DNA of 64,000 nt from Apis mellifera (Eukaryota; Arthropoda; Insecta; Hymenoptera; Apidae). The stretch lies in contig NC_037652.1 in the NCBI RefSeq assembly GCF_003254395.2, forward strand, positions 7,174,001 through 7,238,000. Reading direction: 5' to 3'. Position numbers and translations under genes: made by a program. Below are positions 38,101 to 53,100 of the stretch, piece after piece. A model generated the notes under the pieces. It was not told the DNA's origin. It ran no database searches and saw only the letters and a list, made by a program, of their open reading frames with translations. The first letter of the stretch is position 1; every line of letters begins with the position of its first letter.

Positions 38101-41100
38101 CAATTACGCTGTGCGTCGTCATTAAGGGACACTCGCGGAGAAGCGCGGTTTAATTAAAGTTGTTGTAAATAAGCGGGCTCGCGGAGTCGCGACACCGTCT
38201 CGTGGAAAACTCGGGTACTTTGCTCGATTAACATGCGAATAACGGCGAGTCGTCGCCGTTAATGATCAAGTTCGCGAGAGGATCTTCGGATCCTCGCCAG
38301 ATGTCTCTCTCGCATGCCATTCCAACGCGATTTTCGCGTTTTCGAGATTACAAAAATGAGCAGCTCGATCGCAAGCGTTTCTCTCTCGAGCCTCGTCCAT
38401 TTCGTTTCCGATCGATTTTCGAAAAATCTAAGAATCTAATCATTCCTTCTCCAACCTTGGCCGCACGTTTTCAATATCGGTGGAGAAAGAAATTTCGGAT
38501 CACGTGGCGGGAATACGTGCTGAAAAATTCCGGGGGAACGTGCGTCAAGCGGAAACCGTTCCGGATGCTTTTTATGGGACGATTTTCGCTGGGGAGGGGA
38601 GCAGGAGGAGGGAACCGGACGAGACGAGAATTCCGGAGATCGAATATATAAAATATGAAATTGCAAAAATTGCTCTTCCCTCTATGTACCGTCTCGCGAA
38701 AATTAAAATTAAATTTTTACCGAAACTCGAGGTAATTTCGGGCAGCGGAGTGATTAATTCGTCGATTCTTTTTTTTTCAATTTTCTCGAATTTAAAAAGG
38801 CATAACGCGGATAACCCTTGGAAAAATTGAGCGGTGGTGCGAGACTCGTGTCTCGCGAGAGTCTTTCACTCGATCGATACTTGGAAAAATGGCAAGAGGG
38901 TGTGGACATCGAATCTTCTCACGATTCTTTCTCTCGAAACTTAGTTCGAGACGCTCGACGCTGATTGGAAATTGAAAAAAAAAAAAAGTTTTGCCGCTTA
39001 TAAATACAAATAAAAGAAAACTTTCTCCATTTATCGTTCTTGTTATAGATAATTGAGAATCGAAATTCGATCCTTCATTTTCGATTGTCTACACGTTTGT
39101 ATTTGATAATTGAAAGAGATGCTTATTTCCTTTTATTAACGATTTAAGAAGTTAGCCCGCATCCAATAACTCTAACTTGTGTTGCGTATTGTAATTGATC
39201 GATTTGTAATTCGTTTTCTCGTTTCGAATAAGATTTATATAATCCGCCTGTTTTACATTCCTCTTTTCCCAATTTTTCCTCGAGTTTCTCAAAAGCAAAG
39301 GGACGAGACAATCCTCTACATTACATTTTTCCAATATTCTAATAGACGCACTAAGACGATCCTTTCATCAATTAACGCATACATACGAAATACATAATAC
39401 GCTACATTCTACGACTTTCCAAAGAAAAAAAAAATACGAAGAATGAAAAATCATTTATCAAAAAAGCCAACATCCCCCTTCGACCCTTAAAAATCGAACG
39501 AGTGAAGAAAAGAGCGATCGAAACCCACCACTTCTCCGCTTCCTCCTTGGCGAGAAACGGGCAGAGAAATTATGGCCGGGAAAGGGTCGTCGCAACTCGA
39601 AACACGCACACGCTGGCACGAAGAAAGTGGTGCGCGTAACGGGACTGTGCTCGCGGGGAAGAAGCGGGTGGTTTTCGTCGAATTTCCGGGCGGAGGGGGC
39701 GGAGGGGAGGGGGAAGGACGAGAGATGGAGAGAGATCGATAGGAGCGTGGCCGATTCGGATCCCCGAAAAACGCTCGGTCCCCGATTCGGTAACCTCCAC
39801 TGTAATTCCGCTCCTTCGTGCATCGAAAGAAGAAGAGGAGGAGGAGGAGAAGGAGGAGAAACGAGACGAGGGAGAGGGAGAGATTCCTGGCTGGCTGGTT
39901 GGCTGGCTGGCTGGCTGGTTGGCTTCGTGCGTACGCGTTTCGTGTATCGCCGCGCGTAGGTGTGCGTGAGAGTGCGTGCTCGCACGTACACAACCGCGTT
40001 TTATATTGGGCGTGTGTCATCGCCCCGCTCTCGCTATACTACGCGTCCTGAACGCATAAGGGTCTCTCTTTCGAGAGAATCCTGAAACCGTTTTTTCCTT
40101 CGAGCACCTTCCTTTATCCGCCTAATTACGCCACTTTCGAGTCGACTTCGAATCTCGCGAGTTTAACGTTTTATCCTTGGCGCGCGTATATTCGAATTTC
40201 TGTTTTATTTTTTTTTTTTTTTTTTTTTTATTTGATAAATTATTCAAGAGACGTTTGATTCCGATTCGAGAGAAGAGTTATGTTAACGTCGTTGATGCGT
40301 ATGCAGCACGTCGGCCGTTTAAGATCGTAAGATCGTGGACTACGATTCCACGGTTCGAGGCAATAAATTTTATTCATTTTTCCTTTCTTTTTTTTTTTTT
40401 TTCAGAGGAATAGAAATTCTGGGATCGTAGATGGAATCTCACGGTTAGCTCGGCGTAAATTTTATTTAGAGCAGGATTCGCCGTGGAAATTATACAAAGC
40501 TACCTTAAACTTAAATTTGATCTCCATTTCTTCTTCTTCTTCTTCTTTTTATCTTATACATTTAGACCTGCCAATCTGAATTCGTAACTATTCATACAAT
40601 TAACTTATTCTCCATCTAAATGTAGAACAGCTCTTAGACTCATGGAACGTGTCTGATCGAATCGTCCTATTCGTTTCTAAAATCTATCCAATTCGTTGGA
40701 TAGATCCGATTTCTGTAATCCAGAGAAAAAGAAGCAAATATTCCCAAAGTATGGAGAAAAAAAGAAATGTCGGTATCGTTAAAAAGAGACGGTCGACACG
40801 AAATCGAAAACAATCGTTCCCCTCTCGTTATCGAAAACCCATTATTCGTGCGGGGGCGTCCGCTCTTATCCCGCTAATGGGTCGGCAACCGCTCTCCCTC
40901 TCTCCCTCTCTCGAAACTTTCATCGCGAGACGTCGGCCGTCGACTTAACGACGTCCAATTACCATCTCGATTAATCACTTTTGCTCGCTCCCGGTTATCG
41001 AACACCCGATGGATGGCACGAGGAATCGTTTCTCGCGAGTATTATTCCTCCTCGACAATAACGAAGATACGTGGTGAAGCAGATAATATAGACGAGGCGA

Positions 41101-44100
41101 AGATAATGGGCGAGGACGGGCTACCTACGCTTTTCCTCAACGCGCGACCCGATTTCAATTCATCTCCGTTGATAACTTGGTTTGAAAAAAAATAAATAAA
41201 TTATTGGAATTGGAAGACGCCACTTCTTCCCCTCGAAATTATACGAATTTAAAGTATTGGAATCCTTTCTCTTCTCGAGCGATCTTTTTTTATTATTTCG
41301 TACGTCTCATTAAGAGAATCCGCTTCCGTTGATGGGCGGGCGGTGGATGGCCAGTGTGAGAATTAACGGGAACCAGAAACCGGGACGGAAATAAAGGGGG
41401 GGAAAAAAGAGGGAAGAAAAGGATGGAGGAGATCCCGTGGCAGGGAGGAGAGGCGCGGCGTTATTTCTGGAATAGGAAAACACCGTCTTCTTCTCCCCTG
41501 CCCTCCTCGGGAATCAGAAATACTTGCGTCTGCCAGCGTCTCGAGCTTTCTCTCTCTATCTCTCTCTATCCCGTCGCTCGAATTTATCGAAATATCGCCG
41601 CGACCCGCTTCCCCGCTTCCATTCAGATGTAACGATATTCCCCGACCGTTTTCGTCGCAGCGAGAACGTAAACACACGTGTGCGTTACGCGTTTCGAATA
41701 ACGAAGGACGAAGATTACGAAGATCGTTGGAGAAACGGTAGAGAAAAAAAGTATACGTGCATCGGAGACAGTTTGCCCGAGCACAGTGTAATTCGAGAAG
41801 CGAAAGTCATCACTTGACGTCTATTCGCGGCAATTAACCCGAGCCGTTGACGAACTCGAACGGTCTCGTTGACGGTTACGGGAGGAAGAAATTTTAATAG
41901 TCGAAGTTTTAAATAAATTACTCGGAGTATAAAGGACAAAAGGGAATAAAGTTACCGTTCTATTTATTCTTCGTGAATGATAATAATCTTGAACGAAGAT
42001 TATATTATATACGAAAAACGGGTTATATATTATAACGGCTAGGGATAAATGTTATTCAAGCGTTTCCAATAAGTAATTACTTAAACTAACTTTATTCGAG
42101 ATTTTTAACCAACTTATTTTCTTCCCAACTTGGTCGATCGAATGCGTCCCACACTTACCGACCGAACCTCCTTTTTTCTAGCGACGGTGGAGAAATTTAT
42201 TCACCTGGCCTGTCTCTTCTATTCTCACTCGAGGGAGACGACTTTGAAACCAAGCGCATCTCGTGATTCACGTGTAGGAAGAATATCTCTCGAATCGAGA
42301 GACTCGCCGAAATCAATTTTCTTCCCGTTAGTTGATTAATCTTGCGCGTGAATTAACAGGGAGCCCTGTATCTCCGATATGAACGAACCTTTCACCTACA
42401 TATAAACATATATACATATACGTGTATATACATATACCGTTCGATACTGTAATTTTGTACGAAACGGAAACGGAACGAAAAAGCGATAACGGGGGAAGAG
42501 ATATAGCGATGGACAAATCGAGACCGAAGCTAATATTCGACGAATGGAATTACAGTGGGATTCTCGAGGCTATTTCGATGGGGATCGAGCGAAGAATTGA
42601 CGGGCGGATCGATATAACGGTGAAATTGAAATGCAACGCGGCAAGATATAGATATATATATAAATGTTAGCCTTTCGAATCCTCTCGCATCGTCCCCTCC
42701 ATAGATCCGTTTGAAGAACCGTTTGGGAAACCGAGTATCCTCTTACGTACGAAAGAATTTTTCGAGAACTCGGTTCGAAGAGGGAGAACGAAGAAGAAAA
42801 CGAAGATAATCCGGGAAGGGGAAACATTGACCGAGCGAATCTGTCTGGCGGCCGGACTAATTTTTATCATCCGTTGGTATTATAGGAAAACAAAGACCGA
42901 AGACTTTGCCGTGCAGCGAATGGAAAGTTGGGTGGAGAATTAGCGAATTAAAAACGGAGAAAACGGGGGAAGTTGAAAGGCTCGTTGAAAGGTCTCGGCC
43001 GCATTGAAATTCTATCCGCGAACTGGTGGCGCTCGGACGCGGGATGTATATATATATACACATACACACACGTGTAACATGTATGAGTGCGCGAGCGGAA
43101 AAGATGCGCTCGAGCTGAAGGTGAATTGTCGGCGCGGCGGGTAGGGTCGATAGGGGAGGGGGGAATAGGTCTGACGATAAATCGATTTCACGCTCGCGTT
43201 GCTCGGAGCGCGAATTAATCCGATGAACGCGGCTGAATCGTCCCCGGAAAATGCGCCTCGGCGTAAAGAAGGAGAGGAAAGAATCGTGATATTCAATGGG
43301 GCGAAGCTGTATGTCTAAAAATATGTGTTGAGAAGCGTGGAGGAGACGTGTAACGTAATATTTGGCGTGGATAATTAATATGGAGGAAGACGGTTGTGAC
43401 GGTTGCTGGATTATAAACGTGGGCAGACGTAATGAAGTGATGCAAAGGAGGGAAATTCTAATTTCATTTTAGATTTATCGATACCCGATTAAATTAATTA
43501 TTATATGCGAATATTGATTATTGCGATAATAGAAACAGTATCGAAAATGGATATACAATGGTATGATAAATATCAGATATAATTCTTCGAAATATAATTT
43601 TTCATCGTGTATTTTATAAATTGTACGAATCCAAGCTTATTATAATATCTTAGGGAAATTGAATAATTTATCATTCTCGTCGAATTTCATCTTTATCTTG
43701 ATTTGATACAGCGAATAAACTATTAATCATTCGACTATTTCAAACAATAAACATGGCTCGAAGTAGTAAATTTCGTAAATACACCGCCGTCTTATTGTCT
43801 TGTTGTCACGTTCCGACATACTATTCACTTTAGCTTTCATATTTTCATTATAACTTTTTTTTATAAGGCTTACATATGGACCAATGTTTATATAACACTC
43901 TTTTCATATTCTTTTTACAGCAAATAGAAATATATTGTTCGTTTCAATCCGGAGACAAGGGTGTTTTTATTAATTTTTTATTAAAATATAATACGTACAG
44001 GCACTTCTTTCTATTTTTTATATTTTTCTCACCATTATATATGTAAGAATGTACGTGCTTAAAATATTTACATAGGATGGAATATCTATGAAAAATTTGC

Positions 44101-47100
44101 AACATCCGTGGTGAGTCACGCGTCACATGGGATCGTCAGCCCCCATCCGAACCTCCCCTCCTCTACGAGCTATAATTACGAAGTTTAATTGACTAACGAG
44201 CGCAGACGAGGATCGGCGAAGCAGTGCAGAAATGGAGCTCTGATTGGTCCATTCACTAAAGCCCAACTTGCTTCATTCACGTTGCAATTAATTCGAAAGC
44301 GTCTAGCCACGGGGAGAGCTGTAACGTTCCTCGTAGAAACTTCTTCTCTCCTCGTGAGGGAGAGAGAGAGAGAGGGAGAGAGAGCTAGAAAAAACGTTTG
44401 ATTCTCGACAATGTTCGTCGATGGTCGGCAGTTACACGATCGAATTTGTAAATCGAATCGAAACTTAAGAGAGAAATTTAAGGGAATATTATACTCTTGT
44501 TGCTAAAAAACGCGACCGTTTACCCTCGTCGAATGCAATTTTCTGGTATTCGATGGGATATGAGAACGGTGAATCAACGATGCGACGAAGGAAATAATCG
44601 TAGTAGTCGATGAACGAAAATTCAGTGAAATTTTCCCCAGACTTGCGCAGAGTTTCCCTTGGAAATGGAACGCGTGTGAAATTTGAAAAAAAAAAAAAAA
44701 AAGAAAATAATAATAAAAAAATTCTCTTCATCAATTTTCTGATATTCAATAGTATGTGATAACATTGATTCGCGCGATGATAAAAATGGATGATCGCGTG
44801 AAAACATCTGTTGAACGGGGAATTTATCGATGAAATTCGAAGGAATTTTTTTTTTTTTTTTTATAGAATGGTATATAAAATTTTTCCTTTGAAGTATAGA
44901 AAATTCGAGAAAATTGAAAAAAAAATTGTCGTTCTCTTTTCAATTCTCTAGCTTTCAATGGCCACGTGATAACGACGAATCAACATTGATTCACGCGATA
45001 AAGTAAATTATCGCGTGAAAAAGGTCGTTGAACGGGAACCGGTCGGCCCAAACTCAGGATCGTGGAATGTTTTTCACTCGTTTCCCACGGAAACGAGCAC
45101 GCGTGGAATCTGTGAAAATATAAATAACAAACACTTATTCTCGTCGTATTCTTTGATGAACATATTTTTTTTGATAAACAATATCGAATCGACATTTGCG
45201 ATGGTTGAAACCGATCGCCAAATTCAGAAATGGAATCTTCTCAGGCTGGTGCGAAGGTTTCCCTCGGCAACACATGTGAAATCGGGATAGCAGGCATGGG
45301 AACCCACGAAATGCAGATCCGCCTTCGCACATGCCTCGATGCACGCACGTATGTGCGCCGTACACCGAATTAACGACGACCTAATTGACCGTCGCTAATT
45401 CCCTCGTCCTCTCTCCTTGTTGCTCGCGTCCAATCCTCTAGTTTCACCACGTACATCTAGTTAACGCCAACCAGCGTCTCTCAAACTTTCCTCCGTCGCT
45501 CTATTTCGCGTTTTCCGCTCGACTCGGTGAGATTCGATTCCACCGACAAGTTCATTCAACGAACTTCTTCCCCGTCTACTTTTCTCCGTTGGTAACTATC
45601 TATCTATCTTTTTCTTTCTAACCATCGATTCTCATGGCTGCGATCGTAACGAGTGAATCAACCGAATCGAACGAGTATGCTCTCCAAGCGAAAGTTTTAT
45701 TCGGCTTTGCCCGGTAGCTCTAGATCTTCGTCATTAACTCGAATTTCTTTCGAGAACGTGGAGCAATGACACACGCTAATGCCGCGTGCACGCTCGCACG
45801 AATATAATCGAGCGATAAAGTTGCAGCACCGTTACCGACCGCGTTATGGCCGTTTCACACCTACGTTACCATACTTTCCACGTTACCTCTCATATTTTCT
45901 CACGTTTACTGTAATAGTAATATCGGGGAAAGTAATTTTGAATAATTTAAATCTCTATTATAAAATCGAAGATTCAAGAAAAAAAGGTACGCAAAATTTT
46001 AATTTCATTCAATTGTTACGCACGATGTAAGAGAAGAAGTAACCTGTGACGCGAAGTGATCACCGAATTGCGTGAAAAATCTCACGATTCGACCGGTTTT
46101 GATTTCCTGTTGGACAGGAAATTAACGACAAATCGTAGCTCGTAACGGGTGAATAGCTTTAAATCCGTTAGACAATTGGGAAGTAATTATGGATTTGTGC
46201 TGCTTCGATCCAATTAAACCCATTCCGAATTAAATGCGTTTTCAATTCGCGATCCATCCTATTGATACCCGCCAATACGATTCAAGAGCACAAGAGCGAT
46301 TCTTTCGCGATTGATACGTAACGAAATTACGAAATTTGTGCGTCCGTTAAAGATCACTGGGATGGAAAATCGTGCATCCACACGGCAGACACAGCGACGC
46401 GGCCGCGACGTGCTTTCGTTGCGCGCAATGTATCCGTAACAGGGCTACCAACCGCGTTATTCGAATTTAAACGCAGCCGCAAGACCCAACCTCGACACGA
46501 ATCTGGTAAAATTTAATATTTGGTCACGGACCAATGGGAGCGTCCGCAAACGAACGACGCGACGCGGCCAATCCGTGGCCAAGTGTGCACGACACGTGTG
46601 TACACGATTACCTCTAACGCATCGAACATTTATTACGCCATGTTTCATCGTGATTTGCGGAAATTTCGCTTCGATTATTGATCGCTTGTGGCCCGAAACG
46701 AAAAGGATCCATTCTCATTGGCCAGCGGGAAGATTAATCGTGCAAGAGTTCGGAGAAAAGAAGGAAAAAGAAGAAAGAAGATGAAAAAGAAAGAAAGGAG
46801 AGAAAAGTTGTAAGTTCTGGGAGCATCGTTTGCGTCAAGCGATAAACTTGCTCGTTCGAATCCTTCTCATCGAAGGGGGGCTCGTACATTTGGTCCATCT
46901 TTTTGCGAGCCGCCCCTTCTTCCCTGGTCACCCTTGACGTCAATCTCGTTCCCATAAACGGAACACACATGTGCCGGACGATTCCGTTCACGGCATTGAC
47001 TCCGCTCCGTAATACGCGATTTTAAACGGCCGATCAAAATTCCACATTGGCCTACTTCTCTTTCTCGATCCAATGTATCATCGGCCTTCGCAGGATCTCG

Positions 47101-50100
47101 TTTATAAGATCACTCGATCCTATTCTTCTGTTTTAATCGAGCCAAAGAAATAGCACGCGTCTCGTCTCGTCTCGTCTCGTCTCGTTACGTCGTTCACGAC
47201 AGAGGGCAGGCTCGTCGATCCGAAAATATTTAATTTGGCCGGTTAAAAAGAAGTGGTTTTCGGAATATTTAACAGAATTTCTTCGACTCCCGGGTAATTT
47301 GACTCTTCCATCGTTCGGGGGGATGGAAATTACGGACGCTCGGTTAAATCCGGGCTAACTGAATTCCTTGATAAATTCCAGCCGTCCGAAAGGGGAAACT
47401 TCGTCGAACGAAGAAACGCGAGTTATTTGCGCGAGGAAGTTCTTTGCTTGCAACGATATAAACGCCTTCACGTTTCTTTTTTTTTATAAAATACGAATTT
47501 TACGCATAACAAAAGAAATTCTTCGCATCTTTCTTTCCTGAATTTTTACATATATATATTGAATTTTTCTCGAACGTTTCGAATAAGAGTAAGAAACGTC
47601 GAACGATAATTATCATTTTTATTCGATGCCTACCTACGCTTAGCTCCAGACTCACGCTGTTCGACGAGCCAAGCCCTCTCCTCCTCTCGTATTTCGAGCG
47701 CACACCCTCGTCCGGTTTGTGGAACGAACTTTTTTCCTCGCAACCACTCGACATATAGATAACTGGAACCAGACGAATGCGGAGTGCAAGCCAGCTCGAT
47801 CAAGGCCGAATAACGTACTTGGCCGGCGAAACGCGCGGTTCCCCTAATCGATGCTTGGCAAGAGTATTTTTAGTCCGCGTATTCGGGATTCGAGGTTCCT
47901 TTTAAAGGGAACGCCTGTCTTCCTTCCTTCGATCCTCGATAATCAAAAGCGTTGCGACGCAGCACGAATAATTTTACCCGCAATTTGCGTGTTTAACGAT
48001 CTTGCATCTTTTTTTTTCTCTCTTTCTCTCGATTTTCCTCATCCTTAAATCTTCCTTTAAATCGATCCTGCGAAGATTGATATGGGTCTTGATTACCTAC
48101 ATAAAGGAACTTGTTGGGTAAAAAAAATGATACGTACGCGATGTTAGAAAGAACTGAATTTATTCATTCCTAATTTTTCTCGATTAAATTCAAACTTCTT
48201 TACTTGTTCAGAATTATAGAAACTTGGATATAAATCCAATACTCCAACAGAGAAATCTACTTATCGTCTACTTGCCTTTAATTGGAAACCACTTTATCCT
48301 GCTTTCTCTCGACAAAGACGAGAAATTATCGAGAGAGTGTACACAATCATAACATTTTCTTTCATATCTGTGAAATCTACTTCTTTGGAATATTGAAAAC
48401 GGTCGAGAAAACGATAAAGAAAAATCGATCAACTAGCTTGCTCGTTTCGTTTTGTCAGGTCCTCTTTCTCTCTCGATCGTAATCGAGCAAACGAGATTTT
48501 TCCTTTTCGAAACTGTCGAAAAATATGCGAAGAAAATGCGGGGAAAGAGAAGAAGATTTCTCTAACGATTTCCACCGGTCGACTCTGTTGCAGGACCGTC
48601 CCCAGATTTCAGCAGGCACACGTTGGTCAGACCGCGGATCTATCACGGCAGGACTAGGCGGCAGATCTCCTCGACCAAAGAGAACGTAAGTATGATTTTG
48701 TTTGTTGAGAAGAGAATTTTACATGGCGTGTATATTTGTATAATGTAATATTAATTAAAAATTACAAGTAAAATAAATAAGAAACACGAACAATTGGCCT
48801 GTAGAGTTGGGCATTAATTCGTTGAAAAAAATATTGGAAGTGTTATAAAAATAAAGTTAAAGTTTGAGCAAGTGATTAATTATTAAAATGCTTGAATAAC
48901 ATTTATTTATAGCTAATTAATATCCATATATTTTCATATAACCTCGTTTTCCATATATTATAATTATTTCCAATTATTATTATTATTATATTTCGAAGGA
49001 TAAATTATTAAAGTTAAATTTATAAAGTTAAATCTTTGTCTGGTATTTATTGTATAATTATATATCTATTTTTTACGATTGTAACAATAAAACATCGTGA
49101 AAATAACATAGATGCGCATCTTAAATAAATAACTACGATCTCAAATAATTTCGTAAAAGGAAAAAAAAAAAAATGTACGAAATCGATCATTTCAAATGTT
49201 AAAGTGTTAAGACATTATTACAAGTTTCTAATAAATTTATGATAAATTATTGAGCATTTTAGAGAAAATATTTCCGAAGAGAAATCGTTCCGAGGATAAT
49301 CGATGGAAGTAGATGTCCAATTTGCCTTATACTTGCACGCTTCCATGAAATCGGTTTTAACCCATAAAAAACAAGTATCCCTCTCGTATTTATACCCGCT
49401 ATAATTTTACACGAGCGTCCATAAAAACTAACTGCGAGCGGCGCGGCGAATCCTATTCGTCAATTGTCACCGTCACGTGACGAAACTTCACGATTTCGAT
49501 ACGATTTCGCCCGAACGAACGAGCTGCCGGGCCGAGCCTAGGCCGCATCCTCGCGATATCCTATTTTTTTACGACGAAGATATAAAGCGAAATTCCACCG
49601 CTTGTACACGACTTTCACCGTCGTAAAAGAAAAAACTTATTCACCGTGGGCGAATGTAATTTCATTTCGCAATCGCGAAAGGTAAAGAAAAAGAAAAAGG
49701 AAACGTAATTAATTAACAGACGTTCCGAATTTCGAAAATTCGCGACACGAGCGATCCTCGAGTGTAATAATTTCGATGCAAATGCAAATGGTGGGACGTG
49801 AATTTGGGATCGAGCTCAACCTACGACTGTCGCGAATATCGTGACAAGGAGGATGTCTCTCGTGTCTTCTGCTCGATTCGAGGCAGACGTTTCGCTATTT
49901 TCGAACTCGATGACTCCTCTTCGGAAGCAAAATAAATATCAGTTTTATTTTTATTAACCGAGAGATCAAGTTTTTTCCGATCAAAAAACAATAGTAGAAG
50001 AATTGGGAGAGGGGAGAGGGAGGAAGAAAAGGCGAGAGGGTGGGGGAAGATACCTACGCGCGAGAATCGGTAGGCGCGCGCGGTCGAAGGTAAACACAGG

Positions 50101-53100
50101 TTTAATAGAGGAGAGGAAAGTTTGACCGAGGAGTTGGAGGGGGGAGTTGTAAGTTGGATACGTATTACCCTTGCCGTTTGCCCCCAGTTTGGAAACATTA
50201 GCATGGATAGGCGGGGCAAATAAATAGCGCTGCCACGTGACGCGTGTCGTCGCGTGGATTCTCATTGAGAATTTATAGAAACTAGGGAAGGTGTCGATTC
50301 TGTTCAAAGTGGAAAATCGATTATTCCAGGTTTGTCTACCAATCGACTCGAAATAATCGTATTTGAAAAATATAATCGATCGGGATCGAAGAGTTTCGTA
50401 ATATAATTGCGAGTTCGTCCTTTCGAATGAATTTATTACTCTCCTTGCGCCCTGAGAATTTATATAAAGTATCGACTCCGTTCGAGTGGAAAATCGATTA
50501 TTCCAATCGTTTATCTACCAATTAGCCCGAAATAATCATTGTGCACATCGTATCGTTTGAAAAAGAGAAAAATAAAATCGACGTGAACGATTGGGGTCGA
50601 TGAGAATTTCGTAATAATTGCGTAATTCATTCGTAATGGCAAAGATCCTTTCAAATTCCTTGCGCCCTGAGAATTTATAGAAAGTATCGATCAAGTATTC
50701 AATGGAAAAATGGATTATTCGAATTTTAATTTATCTGCCAATTAATGTATTCACAAGAAAGTGAAAAATAGAATCTCGATGCGAACGATTGGGATATCCA
50801 AGCGTTTCGTAATAATTGCAAAAGTCTGACTCGCAAAGTTTCATTCGAGTGAATCGACGTTGTACTATTTCGCGCGCGAGAAAGACGAGTGGACGAGCAA
50901 AAGCGTGGTTTCGTTGCCTAATGTCCCTAAAGCAACGATGATCCCGTGGCGTCAACGAAGTAAGCCAATTGACCTCGTTTCTCGTTATCACGGGGAAGAA
51001 TGAATGCTATCAGCGCAGCTCTGTCTATGGCGACGAATCTAATTTCCTGCTCGCTTACTCCACACTCGTACACACATATATATATATATATAAAGATATA
51101 CTTTGCAACCGTTTTCCAATAATAATATTCCCTCCCCTCTCTCTCCCTCCCCCAAGGAAAGTTTCTTTCTCCCCGTGACGCGTGAAGATTAATTGGCAAT
51201 AGTTTGTCGGTTATGTGGCCCATCGTTGTCGAGAAATCTGCCGGTCACTTTTATCCTAATTTCACCGGTAACACAGTTTCCTTTTACGATAGTCGATAAT
51301 AAAACTCGCGGTGATTGATGGTGGCGTCTCGAGAGAGAGAGAGAGAGACACGGTTTTAACGAGAGTCGTTTCTTCGAAAAAGTAACGAGAGAAAAAGAGA
51401 CAGAAAAAATAGAAGTTAACGAAGCATCCCTCTCTCGAGGAAAACAAAGTAAAAACGTGACTAAAAAGTCGATGGAAAAGATGCTGTTCGGTTAACTTCC
51501 GGCGCAGAGTCTGTTGGTTTATCGGACTTTGGATATAACAAAGGGAAAAAGAGAGGAGGTAAAGGAAGACGTTGCATATCCCCTTTATTCGAGATACCTG
51601 AAAAGGGAAATATCCTATATACTCCCTTTGTCGCACAACATTACACGCGCAAACTTTGCATATTTACATTTTAAAAGCAAGTGCATCCTCGGTCAATACA
51701 CCGAATCAATAGGCGGATAGCGCGAAATGTTTATCGATGCGTGTACATTCAACTCTCTATCTGTACGCTGTGACACGGTTATCCGCGATATTTCGAGCGT
51801 CGTGAGCGCGAGCTTCAACCGTCGCTTCGAGAATCTCTCTCTCTCTCTCTTTCTCTCTTTCACGCGGTCACTGTTTGTCGTCGCACGCCGCGCCACCGTC
51901 GCGGAGAGGAAGAGGTTCGCCCGTGCGGCCGAATCGGACGGCACGTTGGGGAAACCGCGATAAAGAAGAAACCTGCAAAAGCGGTCGAGTGAAAAAGCCG
52001 CGGAACGATTCTCCAACGAGTACAATGCGAGAGTTTCCTGCTAGATTACGTTAATCATTACGAAAAGCGGCGCTGCCCCTTTATCAGAGGCAGGTCTAGG
52101 ATGCGGAAACGGATGCAGTTCCTTCTCCCTCTCGTGCTTCTCTAACCGTCGGCCTGGTACACCCGAGATTAAAAGATGCCTTTCATCCTAGCCACCCACC
52201 TACAAAGAGCTCCTCTGTACGTACGTACATTGTGCTCTCTCTCTCTCTCTCTCTCGCTCTTTCTCTCTCTCTCTCTCGCTCTTTCCAAGCTCGCTACGAG
52301 CTCGTTAACCGCACCAATTTCCAAGAAACCCGTCACTTCGAATAATTAACGCGTCTCTCGCGTGGTTTATCGCCGTAACAATTATACACCGACCTGTTCC
52401 TCCTCCTTTAACCAATTATTTTCCCTCCTTCTAAATTCCGCTAAACACGGAATCAACAATTGCGGCGAGAATCTGGTCGGTTTTTAAACAATTGCGATCT
52501 CTCGTGAGAAGAAACGGGGGGAAGGGAATGTCTTGAGATTAACAGCGACGCACAGCGTAAATTGGTGCGGATATTTTTTTTTTCATCGAAATATCTTGGC
52601 AAGAAAGTAGCCATTTAAAATTGTAAATGAATTCATTCGTTAGCGTATTTTAAATTAAAATTAGATTTTGAGAATTTTATTATCGCGTTTATCATATTGC
52701 AAGTCGACTCTGATCGTTTCGAGATTTAAAAAACTTCAACTATCAATTTGATCCTTTTTGATAAAAATTTATCAACGTTACGGTTATCGTTCGGTTAAAC
52801 TCGTTCAAATCAGGGCGAACAATCTCAAACTTGGAAAGAATAGAATCCTTGGAGGTAGAATCGTTGGAAACAATGGGACGACTTGGTGGTAGAAATGCTT
52901 TGGTAGAAAAAAGGATCGGGGACCTTTCGTGTTCCTTTGGCTCGTGTTCCCTCCTTCGAAACGACGAGAATCAAGGACAGCGCGAGGGAGGAGTACATTT
53001 CGTGGAAGCAGAGCTTCCACGACAATAGTTCGCTGGGCGTGGTGAATGAGACACGAGGACGACTTTTACGAGGGCTTCCTCCTCCTCCTCCAACCATCTC

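Larger units (their letters stand above)
23316..48593 (+). other. 25-kb first intron of the ADAM gene
   Basis: It runs from the GTAAGT donor after the signal-peptide exon to the TTGCAG acceptor of exon 2. It is CpG-rich from about 24.7 kb onward and holds scattered microsatellites, poly-T tracts and at least four clusters of diverged tandem repeats (listed separately). I found no additional exon whose phase and content fit the ADAM protein and no nested gene. Alternative first exons or enhancers may be present but cannot be recognised by eye. Confidence 0.75.

Noticed and set aside
39458..40020. Two overlapping 177-codon minus-strand frames
   Set aside because: They arise from GGCT and GGA repeats; both translate to Pro/Ser/Leu low complexity in alternative frames at once.
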